DNA of 6,137 nt from an uncultured Eubacteriales bacterium. GTDB taxonomy: Bacteria > Bacillota > Clostridia > Christensenellales > Borkfalkiaceae. The notes below the pieces were generated by a model. The model was not told the origin of the DNA. It worked only from the letters and a program-made list of their open reading frames with translations, and did no database searches. A program made the position numbers and the translations under genes. Positions within the stretch are counted from its first letter, which is position 1. Each line of letters begins with the position of its first letter. Of the stretch, positions 1 through 4,930 are shown in pieces. The stretch lies in the NCBI GenBank assembly GCA_900548285.1, contig URKE01000068.1:1-6137 (forward strand), in the 5' to 3' direction.

Positions 1-2
1 TA

Positions 3-107
3 ATGCCGATTTTACCGATGATTATAAGCGCAATAATCAAAATTATATTGCTTCCGTTCAGATTGATTGCGGCGATATTCAAAGCAATATTTCATAAAAA
101 GGAGTGA
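3..107 (+). CDS. Small hydrophobic coat-like membrane peptide (34 aa, may be 5' partial)
   Basis: Read from the ATG at base 3, this frame gives a 34-residue peptide that is almost entirely Ile/Leu/Ala/Phe with a basic tail ending HKKE. Charged residues K13, R20, K27 and E34 fall exactly seven apart, which would put a charged stripe on one face of a helix. A short membrane-spanning helix with a basic C-terminus is the hallmark of inovirus major coat proteins, where the basic end contacts the ssDNA. The frame is still open at the window edge, so the true start may lie upstream. The overlapping +2 frame is also open to base 97 and cannot be excluded. The final codons overlap the ribosome binding site of the next tiny frame. 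The coat role is inference from size, composition and position in a filamentous-phage gene cluster. Confidence 0.5.
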   Translation: MPILPMIISAIIKIILLPFRLIAAIFKAIFHKKE

Positions 108-113
108 TACACG

Positions 114-164
114 GTGCGCAGAAGAATTTTAAGAACACGCGCTGTAAAACGGCGCAGAAAATAA
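114..164 (+). CDS. Arginine-rich 16-residue peptide
   Basis: A GTG start at 114 gives the peptide MRRRILRTRAVKRRRK, in which 10 of 16 residues are Arg or Lys. It has a strong ribosome binding site, AAAGGAG at 98-104, nine bases upstream. It is in the same frame as the preceding hydrophobic peptide, separated only by TGA and two codons. A very basic tiny peptide next to a membrane peptide suggests DNA charge neutralisation in a virion, comparable in principle to the basic C-terminus of inovirus coat proteins or the microvirus J protein. It is too short for homology to be meaningful. The alternative is that it is the remnant or readthrough extension of the upstream coat-like frame. Confidence 0.4.
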   Translation: MRRRILRTRAVKRRRK

Positions 165-188
165 ACTTTTTCTCTAAATTGGAAAATT

Positions 189-222
189 CCGCGTATGCGG
201 TTTTGCTCCCTGCAAGGGTTAT
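189..222 (+). repeat. Tandem double-hairpin element, copy 1
   Basis: Two short hairpins lie in tandem: CCGC-GTAT-GCGG (189-200), a linker TTTTGCT, then CCCT-GCA-AGGG (208-218), followed by TTAT. The same arrangement recurs at 3501-3533 and 4899-4930. This copy sits 24 bases after the Arg-rich peptide. Unlike the other two copies it has no ribosome binding site and start codon close behind it; an AT-rich block with the PemK-like gene follows. It could act as RNA (leader or processing element) or as a folded ssDNA site. Confidence 0.7.
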
Positions 223-228
223 AACAAC

Positions 229-278
229 AAAAAAAGGCTGTCGGACGAATCGAGTGTAAACTCTACCGTTCGACAGTC
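229..278 (-). terminator. Rho-independent terminator facing left (minus strand)
   Basis: A 12-pair stem (GGCTGTCGGACG at 236-247 with CGTTCGACAGTC at 267-278, two G-U pairs in one orientation) encloses a second small hairpin GAGT-GTAA-ACTC (252-263). On the minus strand it runs into seven T residues (229-235), the signature of an intrinsic terminator. On the plus strand it is followed by AGAATTATAG with no T tract, so it is not an efficient plus-strand terminator. It lies just upstream of the PemK-like gene, inside its presumed leader. Confidence 0.65.
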
Positions 279-296
279 AGAATTATAGGTGTAATT

Positions 297-758
297 ATGT
301 TTGACAAAAAGAAAAAATCGGGTAAAATCCCGTTAATGAAAGTTGCAAAAGCAAAACGTGGCAACACTTTACAAACGAGAGATGAATATTTAGCAGGACA
401 AAAAGGAAAAAATATAAAACCAAAACACCCGAATAAAAACGATTTATATCGCACGGGCGTGATAATTCGTGTAAATAATCAAGACGAATATGCAATTGTT
501 CCCTTAACAACAAAAAAGAAAATCAAGTTAGATGAATATTATGATAAAAAGACTTATGCAAAAGATATGATTGAAATTTTTGATTGCGATGGAAAGCCGA
601 TTAAACAAAACGATAAATTTGTGGTAAATAAGGATAAACGAAAAATTCTTTCTGAAAATGATTTAAGTAAAATTGAAAAATTTTGTTTAGAACAATCAAA
701 ACGGAAACAGCATAATCAAAAACAGATTAGGCGTTTCGATGACAGAGATAAAAAGTAA
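297..758 (+). CDS. Small basic PemK/MazF-like (SH3-barrel) protein
   Basis: This is a 153-residue, Lys-rich protein. The stretch at residues 50-72 (YRTGVIIRVNN...YAIVPLTT) resembles the paired beta strands of the PemK/MazF fold, in which an 'RP-hydrophobic-V' strand is followed by a 'PLTT' strand. Members of that fold include mRNA-cleaving toxins and the ToxN-type proteins of type III systems. The C-terminal tail (residues 130-153) is polar and basic, probably disordered. The start is supported by AGGTG five bases before the ATG. No adjacent protein antitoxin is visible. The gene is clearly more AT-rich and AAA/AAT-rich than the neighbouring assembly and Rep genes and is bounded by two minus-facing terminators, which suggests separate acquisition. 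Toxin activity is not demonstrated; it may be a non-toxic nucleic-acid-binding relative. Confidence in the ORF is high, in the family moderate. Confidence 0.55.
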   Translation: MFDKKKKSGKIPLMKVAKAKRGNTLQTRDEYLAGQKGKNIKPKHPNKNDLYRTGVIIRVNNQDEYAIVPLTTKKKIKLDEYYDKKTYAKDMIEIFDCDGKPIKQNDKFVVNKDKRKILSENDLSKIEKFCLEQSKRKQHNQKQIRRFDDRDKK

Positions 759-787
759 AAAAATAACACGGTAGTTTATTACCGTGT
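757..787 (-). terminator. Rho-independent terminator facing left (minus strand), end of the small RNA
   Basis: A perfect 8-pair stem, ACACGGTA (766-773) with TACCGTGT (780-787), has a 6-base loop. Read on the minus strand it is followed by TTA and then seven T residues (763-757). On the plus strand the 3' side is CATTGC, without a T tract. It overlaps the stop codon of the PemK-like gene. Confidence 0.7.
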
Positions 788-843
788 CATTGCTTAAAAG
801 TCCGAAAGGACTAATAAGCCCGCTCAATCACTTTCGTGAATGT
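757..843 (-). ncRNA. Candidate small RNA, about 80-90 nt, three stem-loops
   Basis: Downstream of the minus-strand promoter at 850-878 there is no ORF but a compact string of hairpins ending in a terminator. In transcript order they are a TCAC-GAAA-GTGA stem-loop (839-828), a linker TTGAGCGGG, a long stem GCTTA/TAAGC plus AGTCC/GGACT around a TTTC loop with a symmetric 2x2 U/U internal loop (819-792), and the terminator hairpin (787-766) with its T tract. The start near 843 is estimated as seven bases past the -10 box. The transcript would converge on the PemK-like mRNA with a short 3' overlap. The type is unknown: a cis-antisense regulator or an RNA partner of the PemK-like protein are possibilities. 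I do not recognise a known RNA family. Confidence 0.55.
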
Positions 844-849
844 AATTCA

Positions 850-878
850 ATTATATAGATAATTTATGCAAAAGTCAA
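850..878 (-). promoter_or_regulatory. Sigma-70-type promoter on the minus strand
   Basis: On the minus strand, TTGACT (878-873) and TATAAT (855-850) are separated by exactly 17 bases: one mismatch to the -35 consensus and a perfect -10. Transcription would run left from about base 843 into the three-hairpin RNA. It is the best promoter match I found in the window. It lies back to back with the plus-strand operon that begins at 942. Confidence 0.65.
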
Positions 879-941
879 GCAAAAACGCGAGAACAGAAAA
901 AAATAAAATAGAAGAAGATTCAAAATATAGGAAATAAGGAA

Positions 942-1034
942 ATGCAAACGTTTAAAAGGATACTGAAAGTATTGCTCGGCATAATAATTATTTTAATCAT
1001 TGGCTACTTTATATACACGGGGATAAGAATATGA
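942..1034 (+). CDS. Single-span membrane peptide, 30 aa
   Basis: The 30-residue peptide begins MQTFKRILK and continues into an uninterrupted hydrophobic helix (residues about 8-25, rich in Ile/Leu), ending TGIRI. The basic N-terminus before the helix predicts an N-in membrane orientation. AGGA at 929-932 is nine bases upstream, and there is no other in-frame start after the upstream TAG. Its TGA overlaps the ATG of the following assembly ATPase (ATGA, 1031-1034), so the two are probably translationally coupled. Tiny membrane peptides beside the Zot/pI gene in inoviruses are usually minor coat proteins (pVII/pIX-like) or assembly partners; which one this is cannot be decided from sequence. It is too short for ordinary gene finders. 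Confidence 0.6.
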   Translation: MQTFKRILKVLLGIIIILIIGYFIYTGIRI

Positions 1035-3241
1035 AAGCGGAAAGAAAAATCGATTATCGGCACATTATCTGTATTTTAATCACGCTCGGATTCGTTGTGC
1101 TTGGTATCTTCCGCTTTTTCGGCTGTATCGGCAGAATAATTGAAAGCGTAAGAGATTGCGGGCTTTCGGTAGCGTATTATTTTTGCGAAATCTTCGAGAT
1201 TCCGCACCACATAACGCCGACGGTAAACGACTTGCCGAAAATACCGTTTTTCGATTTCCCGTCGCAAACGCCCGACGTTCCCACTGTTCCAGACGTTCCG
1301 TCCGTTCCGCTTCCCGATAATTGGAAAAAATTTAAAATAAACTGGTCGGCGTATTGGCGGCTTTGGGCAACGAAAGAGAATTTCTTCGGGTATCTTTCCG
1401 CCGTGGGAAACGTGCTGTATGTTTTAAGCAAAGCAATCGTTATCATTGTTCCGTTTGTGCTTGTCGCGTGGCTGTTGCTTCGCCGTATGCTGAAAACGCA
1501 AAACAACGACTATGACAAGGACAGCAAGCCGCTTACGATATTCAAGCGCATTACGGCGCATACATATATTTCGCTAAAAACTTGGCTTATCGGCTTTTTT
1601 GCGTTTGTAAAGGAACACAAGAATTACTATGTAACGTGGCTTTGCCTGTGGGCGTTGTATTTTAACGCGTTTGCGATTCTTATCGAATTTATCGCGTATT
1701 ACCTGTATTTTGTGGTATCGTTCGATTTCCTTAATCTTTACAGGCAAGTATATAAACTGTTTATCGACTTATCGGCGGCGTTTACGTTTATTCCTTTGTG
1801 GGCGTGGGTTGTGGTCGGTCTTATCGTGTTGGACAAGTTTCGGAAGAATATCGCTTACGGAGTGCTGAACCACTTCGAGCGAAGAAACCGCGGGTTTATC
1901 AATGCCCGCCCTATCGTGTATATGGTATGCGGAACAATGGGCAAAAAGAAAACGACGGCTATTACGGATATGGCGCTTTCGCAGGAAGCAATGCTACGGG
2001 ATAAAGCGTTTGAAAAGATTTTGGAAAACGATTTGAAATTTCCGAATTTCCCTTGGATAAACCTTGAAAACGAATTAAAGCGGGCAATGGAATATCACGA
2101 AGTTTACAATCTTGCGACGGTGCGGAAGTTTATCGCGAAGAAGCGGGAACGTTTTTTCAAGTTGGCGACGGAAGAAAAGATTTTCGGCTATGATTATTCC
2201 CGCTACAATACGTTTTACAACGATAATCTGAAAGTAACGGATATATGGGAAACAATCGAAACGTATTCGCTGTTATACTTTATATACGTGATACAATCTT
2301 CTTTGCTTATCAGCAATTATAGTATACGCGTAGACGGCGTGCTTTCGGACTTGGGCAATTTTCCGCTCTGGAGCGCGGATTTCTTTAAATCGGACAGCCG
2401 ACTTATCGACAGTTACAGCCGCCACGCACATATTATCGACTTCGATTCTTTGCGTTTGGGGCGAAAAGTGGTAGAAAAGAACCGCAAAGCAAATTCTTTC
2501 GATTTCGGCGTGGTGATAATTACCGAAGTCGGCAAAGAACGCGGCAACAGCATAGAACTATCCGAAAAGAAGAAAAAAGACGAAACGACGAATCAGAAGA
2601 ACGACCTTTTCAACAGTTGGCTGAAAATGGTACGTCATTCCGCTACGGTGGATAATTTTCCGTTCGTGCGGGTGATTACGGACGAACAACGCCCCGAAAG
2701 TTGGGGAGCGGACGCGCGGGATTTGTGCGAAATCGTGCATATCAGAGAAAGCGGCGAAACGCGGCTTGCAATGCCCTTTTTCTCGCTTGCAGAACTGCTT
2801 TACGGCTGGCTTTATAATAAGTTTTCGGGGCTGTATTACGAATATCGTTTTAACCGCGGCGATAATACGCTTGCTATGTATCTTCTGAAAGGACTGACGG
2901 CGAAAATGCGCGATTATTACACGGGAATTTATAATCGTTTCGGTTATTGCGTTCTTTCGGTTCAGGTGGAAAGCGGCACGCAGGACGGAACGATACAAGA
3001 CGGCAAATATTATTTAATGTCGAAAAAGATTTACAGCAAGCGATTTTCAACGGACTGTTTTTCGGACTTCTTTACGGTAAAAGCGTTGCGTTCGCCCGTC
3101 GGTATCAACGATTTGAACGAATACGCCACGGAAAAAGCCACGTTCGGGGAACTTGCAATGCAGAACTCTTACTTTGTAAACGACCTGTTAAACGGGTTGA
3201 AAAACGATGAAAAAAAGGAAGATAAAAATGCGGACATTTGA
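1031..3241 (+). CDS. Zot/pI-like phage assembly ATPase with multi-span membrane N-terminus
   Basis: The 736-residue protein has two parts. Residues 1-270 are membrane-embedded: spans at about 11-35, 127-151, 203-230 and 247-267, with a possible extra one near 184-194, and a proline-rich segment (76-95, DVPTVPDVPSVP) between spans 1 and 2. Residues 290-720 form a P-loop ATPase. A Walker A-like loop GTMGKKKT is at 301-308 (Lys where the second glycycle-position Gly is usual), a Walker B-like hydrophobic strand ending in acid is at 493-499 (VVIITEV, E499), and DEQRPESWGADARDL at 551-565 resembles the conserved 'QRP...D..LR' segment after Walker B in Zot and HerA/FtsK-type ATPases. In inoviruses this protein sits in the inner membrane and uses ATP to push ssDNA out while coat subunits are added. 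It is roughly twice the usual Zot length and has more membrane spans. GGGGA (1019-1023) is seven bases before the ATG. A conjugation-type coupling ATPase is the main alternative. Confidence 0.75.
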   Translation: MKAERKIDYRHIICILITLGFVVLGIFRFFGCIGRIIESVRDCGLSVAYYFCEIFEIPHHITPTVNDLPKIPFFDFPSQTPDVPTVPDVPSVPLPDNWKKFKINWSAYWRLWATKENFFGYLSAVGNVLYVLSKAIVIIVPFVLVAWLLLRRMLKTQNNDYDKDSKPLTIFKRITAHTYISLKTWLIGFFAFVKEHKNYYVTWLCLWALYFNAFAILIEFIAYYLYFVVSFDFLNLYRQVYKLFIDLSAAFTFIPLWAWVVVGLIVLDKFRKNIAYGVLNHFERRNRGFINARPIVYMVCGTMGKKKTTAITDMALSQEAMLRDKAFEKILENDLKFPNFPWINLENELKRAMEYHEVYNLATVRKFIAKKRERFFKLATEEKIFGYDYSRYNTFYNDNLKVTDIWETIETYSLLYFIYVIQSSLLISNYSIRVDGVLSDLGNFPLWSADFFKSDSRLIDSYSRHAHIIDFDSLRLGRKVVEKNRKANSFDFGVVIITEVGKERGNSIELSEKKKKDETTNQKNDLFNSWLKMVRHSATVDNFPFVRVITDEQRPESWGADARDLCEIVHIRESGETRLAMPFFSLAELLYGWLYNKFSGLYYEYRFNRGDNTLAMYLLKGLTAKMRDYYTGIYNRFGYCVLSVQVESGTQDGTIQDGKYYLMSKKIYSKRFSTDCFSDFFTVKALRSPVGINDLNEYATEKATFGELAMQNSYFVNDLLNGLKNDEKKEDKNADI

Positions 3242-3479
3242 AGAAAAAGTAAATTATAACAAGAAACGTTATAAGACGGACAATTTTTCGGCGGGGTATG
3301 TAATCGGCGTGCAAATGTATCACGATTACCCGAAGTATGACGAAAAAGGCAAAGCGGAAGCGCGGAAAACAATCGGCGATTTCAACGACCTTGCGAAAGG
3401 CAAAAACGGCGACAGGCTGGCGAAAGGCATAATGTGCGGCATACGCGACAGTGCGAACGAGAGAAAACACAAGAAATAA
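3228..3479 (+). CDS. Small hydrophilic protein of unknown function (83 aa)
   Basis: The protein is charged and soluble, with no membrane span or signal peptide. It starts MRTFEEKVNYNKKRYK; a central segment (about 21-35, FSAGYVIGVQMYHDY) is the only moderately hydrophobic part, and the tail is basic (ANERKHKK). I chose the ATG at 3228 because AAGGAAG (3215-3221) lies six bases upstream; the in-frame ATG at 3207 has no comparable site. It overlaps the end of the assembly ATPase gene by 14 bases, so it is the last gene of that operon. Its size, charge and place just before Rep would suit a ssDNA-binding or replication accessory protein, but I recognise no motif and assign no function. Confidence 0.6.
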   Translation: MRTFEEKVNYNKKRYKTDNFSAGYVIGVQMYHDYPKYDEKGKAEARKTIGDFNDLAKGKNGDRLAKGIMCGIRDSANERKHKK

Positions 3480-3500
3480 CTTCCCTTTATCAGCCCTACT

Positions 3501-3533
3501 CCGCGTAGCGGTTATGCGCCCCGCAGGGGTTAT
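3501..3533 (+). repeat. Tandem double-hairpin element, copy 2 (Rep leader)
   Basis: The element is CCGC-GTA-GCGG (3501-3511), linker TTATGCG, CCCC-GCA-GGGG (3519-3529), then TTAT. Compared with copies 1 and 3, the loop-closing pair of the second stem changes from T-A to C-G on both sides, so pairing is kept while sequence changes. The GCA loop and trailing TTAT are invariant. It ends 10 bases before the Rep ribosome binding site (GAGGTG, 3544-3549) and so would be part of the Rep mRNA leader, or a folded ssDNA site beside the initiator gene. Confidence 0.75.
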
Positions 3534-3556
3534 AAAAAACATCGAGGTGCAGACAA

Positions 3557-4495
3557 ATGCAGAACGTTTATCAGATAGATTTATTCAACAGAACAAAGAA
3601 TCCGTTTACGAGCGAATATAAGATATACCACGACGGCAGTCATTATATCGCCCGCGAATCGGTAAAAGGACTTAAAAGAAGAGCAAGAAAACGCGAACGT
3701 TCGGAACTTGTAACATTGTTCGATTTTCTCTTTGACGAAGCGATAAAAAGCGATATTGCAACCGACGAAGAAAAGAAGCAGTATATCGAAGATAAATTTA
3801 TCAACGATTACTGTATCGAACTGCCCGATATCAAAGACTTCATCGAAGAGAATTTCGCTCGTAAAATGCGCAATATCTGGCAACGCGAAAAACGATTCCG
3901 TCGCAAAGCGTATCTTAACCGTTGGAATTATTTCGTAACGTTTACGTATGACGGAAAGAAGCACACGGAAGAAACGTTTATCAAACGATTGAGAAAATGC
4001 CTTGCGAATCTGCACACGCGCCGCGGGTGGCGTTATATCGGCGTAACCGAACGCGGCGAAGAAAACGGAAGATTTCACTATCATTTTTTAATGTATATTC
4101 CCGACGGGCAAATGGTCGGGAAATTGTATAAAAAGCGCGATTACAGCAAGAAGCGCGGAACGGTACAAGAAACTATATGCAACGAATTTTTTGAAAGGAA
4201 ATTCGGAAGAAACGACTTCGAGGAACTAATAATGAACGTAAACGGCGGCAATGCAGTAGAATATTGCTTAAAATATATGCGCAAAACGAATTCGCGCGGA
4301 ATTTACAGTCGCGGAACGCCTGCGGAACTTACCAAAGAATTGGATAAGACGTATGCGTTTGCGGCGGAAATCGTAAACGATAAGATACGGGATTTCGATA
4401 ACTATGCCCAAAGATGGGTATTGTTCGACGGCGTAATCGATTACGACAGAGATATAAAACCTCTGACGTTGCCGAAATTACGGCTCGTGTCATAA
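3557..4495 (+). CDS. rep: Rolling-circle replication initiator, HUH endonuclease
   Basis: This 312-residue protein carries the three motifs of HUH Rep proteins in order. Motif I is FVTFTYD at 126-132. Motif II is GRFHYHFLMY with the metal-binding pair H174 and H176 (His-Tyr-His). Motif III is YCLKYMRK at 236-243, where Y236 (followed by K239, YxxK) is the likely nicking tyrosine and Y240 a possible second one. Residues 1-115 are highly charged and probably helical; an Arg-rich patch at 39-48 could bind DNA. Such proteins nick one strand at the double-strand origin, attach covalently to the 5' end and later rejoin the unit-length circle, as in filamentous and micro-phages and small plasmids. 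GAGGTG (3544-3549) is seven bases before the ATG. It is separated from the assembly operon by a 77-base gap holding the double hairpin, and is followed by the hairpin-rich intergenic region that probably includes its origin. Confidence 0.85.
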   Translation: MQNVYQIDLFNRTKNPFTSEYKIYHDGSHYIARESVKGLKRRARKRERSELVTLFDFLFDEAIKSDIATDEEKKQYIEDKFINDYCIELPDIKDFIEENFARKMRNIWQREKRFRRKAYLNRWNYFVTFTYDGKKHTEETFIKRLRKCLANLHTRRGWRYIGVTERGEENGRFHYHFLMYIPDGQMVGKLYKKRDYSKKRGTVQETICNEFFERKFGRNDFEELIMNVNGGNAVEYCLKYMRKTNSRGIYSRGTPAELTKELDKTYAFAAEIVNDKIRDFDNYAQRWVLFDGVIDYDRDIKPLTLPKLRLVS

Positions 4496-4532
4496 ATATA
4501 ATACGCGGGAAAGATGAATAAATCTACGTTTT

Positions 4533-4555
4533 GCGCCGAGGAAAGCACACGGCGC
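4533..4555 (+). terminator. Stem-loop after rep, possible weak terminator
   Basis: GCGCCG (4533-4538) pairs perfectly with CGGCGC (4550-4555) across an 11-base loop and is followed by TATTTT. The T tract is short and interrupted, so it may be a weak terminator for rep or the first hairpin of the intergenic region. Confidence 0.4.
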
Positions 4556-4631
4556 TATTTTGCGTTGCCGAAAACGAAATAATTACGATAAAATCACCGT
4601 AAAAACCCGTTTTTCGTTAAAAAAAATAAAT

Positions 4632-4680
4632 AAAAGGCGCGGTTTCCAAAGCGATTTAGCGGGAAACGCGCCTTTTATTT
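4632..4680 (+). terminator. Strong bidirectional intrinsic terminator
   Basis: AAAAGGCGCG (4632-4641) pairs with CGCGCCTTTT (4667-4676), and beyond a single bulged G (4642) TTTCC (4643-4647) pairs with GGAAA (4662-4666), around a 14-base loop. It is followed by TTTTATTTT on the plus strand and by an equally T-rich tract on the minus strand, so it should stop transcription from both sides and insulate rep from the transposase. Confidence 0.8.
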
Positions 4681-4705
4681 TGCCGAAAGTCGGTCAGTTT
4701 CGGCA
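4681..4705. other. Eight-pair stem-loop
   Basis: TGCCGAAA (4681-4688) pairs perfectly with TTTCGGCA (4698-4705) around the loop GTCGGTCAG. It lies directly between the terminator and the long GC-rich stem and has no T tract, so it is not a terminator. It is a candidate origin or nick-site hairpin. Confidence 0.5.
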
Positions 4706-4710
4706 GGGAA

Positions 4711-4773
4711 ATTGCGCGCCCCTCGTCCGCGGCGCGCCAGCGCCGCGCTCGTATAGACGAGGGGGCGCGCAAT
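4711..4773. other. Long GC-rich compound hairpin, candidate packaging signal or origin
   Basis: The outer arms ATTGCGCGCCCCTCGTC (4711-4727) and GACGAGGGGGCGCGCAAT (4756-4773) pair over 17 positions with one bulged G. Inside, CGCGGCGC (4728-4735) and GCGCCGCG (4740-4747) form a perfect 8-pair hairpin with loop GCCA. The remaining CTCGTATA can alternatively pair with ACGAG next to it. It is by far the most stable structure and the most GC-rich stretch in the window, with no T tract. In ssDNA phages an imperfect stable stem of this size in the intergenic region is typically the packaging signal or part of an origin. Confidence 0.6.
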
Positions 4774-4828
4774 ACTCTTTTGTTGTTCTTCTATGGCAAA
4801 AATGTTAGATAAAAACAGTAAAAAATAA

Positions 4829-4834
4829 TATAAT
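4829..4834 (+). promoter_or_regulatory. Candidate -10 box for the transposase gene
   Basis: TATAAT matches the sigma-70 -10 consensus exactly and lies after the terminator and GC-rich stem. The -35 is poor: TTAGAT at 4805-4810 with an 18-base spacer is the best available. Transcription from about 4841 would give a leader of roughly 110 bases containing the palindrome and double hairpin. Confidence 0.35.
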
Positions 4835-4854
4835 TGAAAGAACCCGAAAAGGTG

Positions 4855-4881
4855 TTGCGACGTCGCAATTACGGCGTTTTT
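4855..4881 (+). promoter_or_regulatory. Palindrome overlapping an attenuator-like stem in the transposase leader
   Basis: TTGCGACGTCGCAA (4855-4868) is a perfect 14-base palindrome. Its right half can instead pair ACGTCG (4860-4865) with CGGCGT (4872-4877, one G-U), which is followed by TTTTTCTCTT. The two foldings exclude each other and only the second resembles a terminator. The palindrome could equally be a protein-binding operator. Confidence 0.4.
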
Positions 4882-4898
4882 CTCTTATAAGAATCGTT

Positions 4899-4930
4899 CC
4901 CGACAGGGTTTTGCACCCTGCAAGGGTTAT
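4899..4930 (+). repeat. Tandem double-hairpin element, copy 3 (transposase leader)
   Basis: The element is CCC-GACA-GGG (4899-4908), linker TTTTGCA, CCCT-GCA-AGGG (4916-4926), then TTAT. The second hairpin is identical to copy 1; the first keeps pairing with different bases (CCC/GGG in place of CCGC/GCGG). It ends two bases before the first possible ATG (4933), so AGGG of the hairpin could itself serve as a masked ribosome binding site for that start. Confidence 0.75.

Noticed and set aside
2..97. Alternative open +2 frame at the left edge ending in TAA at 95-97
   Set aside because: It is too short to judge without the upstream sequence; the ATG-started hydrophobic frame makes a better protein for the context. 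It could still be the end of an upstream gene.
301..328. TTGACA-16-TAAAAT promoter-like pair inside the start of the PemK-like gene
   Set aside because: It is in a very A-rich coding stretch where such matches are expected by chance, and there is no ribosome binding site before the next ATG (336).
791..840. Possible hammerhead or twister ribozyme (GAAA-loop stems and AAGCCCG)
   Set aside because: The hammerhead core (CTGATGA and GAAA after stem II) and the twister core pairings are missing on both strands; a promoter-driven small RNA explains the region better.
2558..3542. Long open frames on the minus strand opposite the assembly ATPase and the 83-residue gene
   Set aside because: They are antisense shadows of well-supported plus-strand genes, without ribosome binding sites and with low-complexity, Arg/Phe-rich translations.
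4514..4582. 22-residue ORF (MNKSTFCAEESTRRYFALPKTK) just after rep
   Set aside because: Its centre is the GCGCCG/CGGCGC hairpin, and the GGGA upstream is too close to the ATG for a convincing ribosome binding site.
4560..4808. 82-residue open frame across the intergenic region
   Set aside because: It reads straight through the terminator and the GC-rich compound hairpin, has no ribosome binding site, and its composition follows from the inverted repeats.
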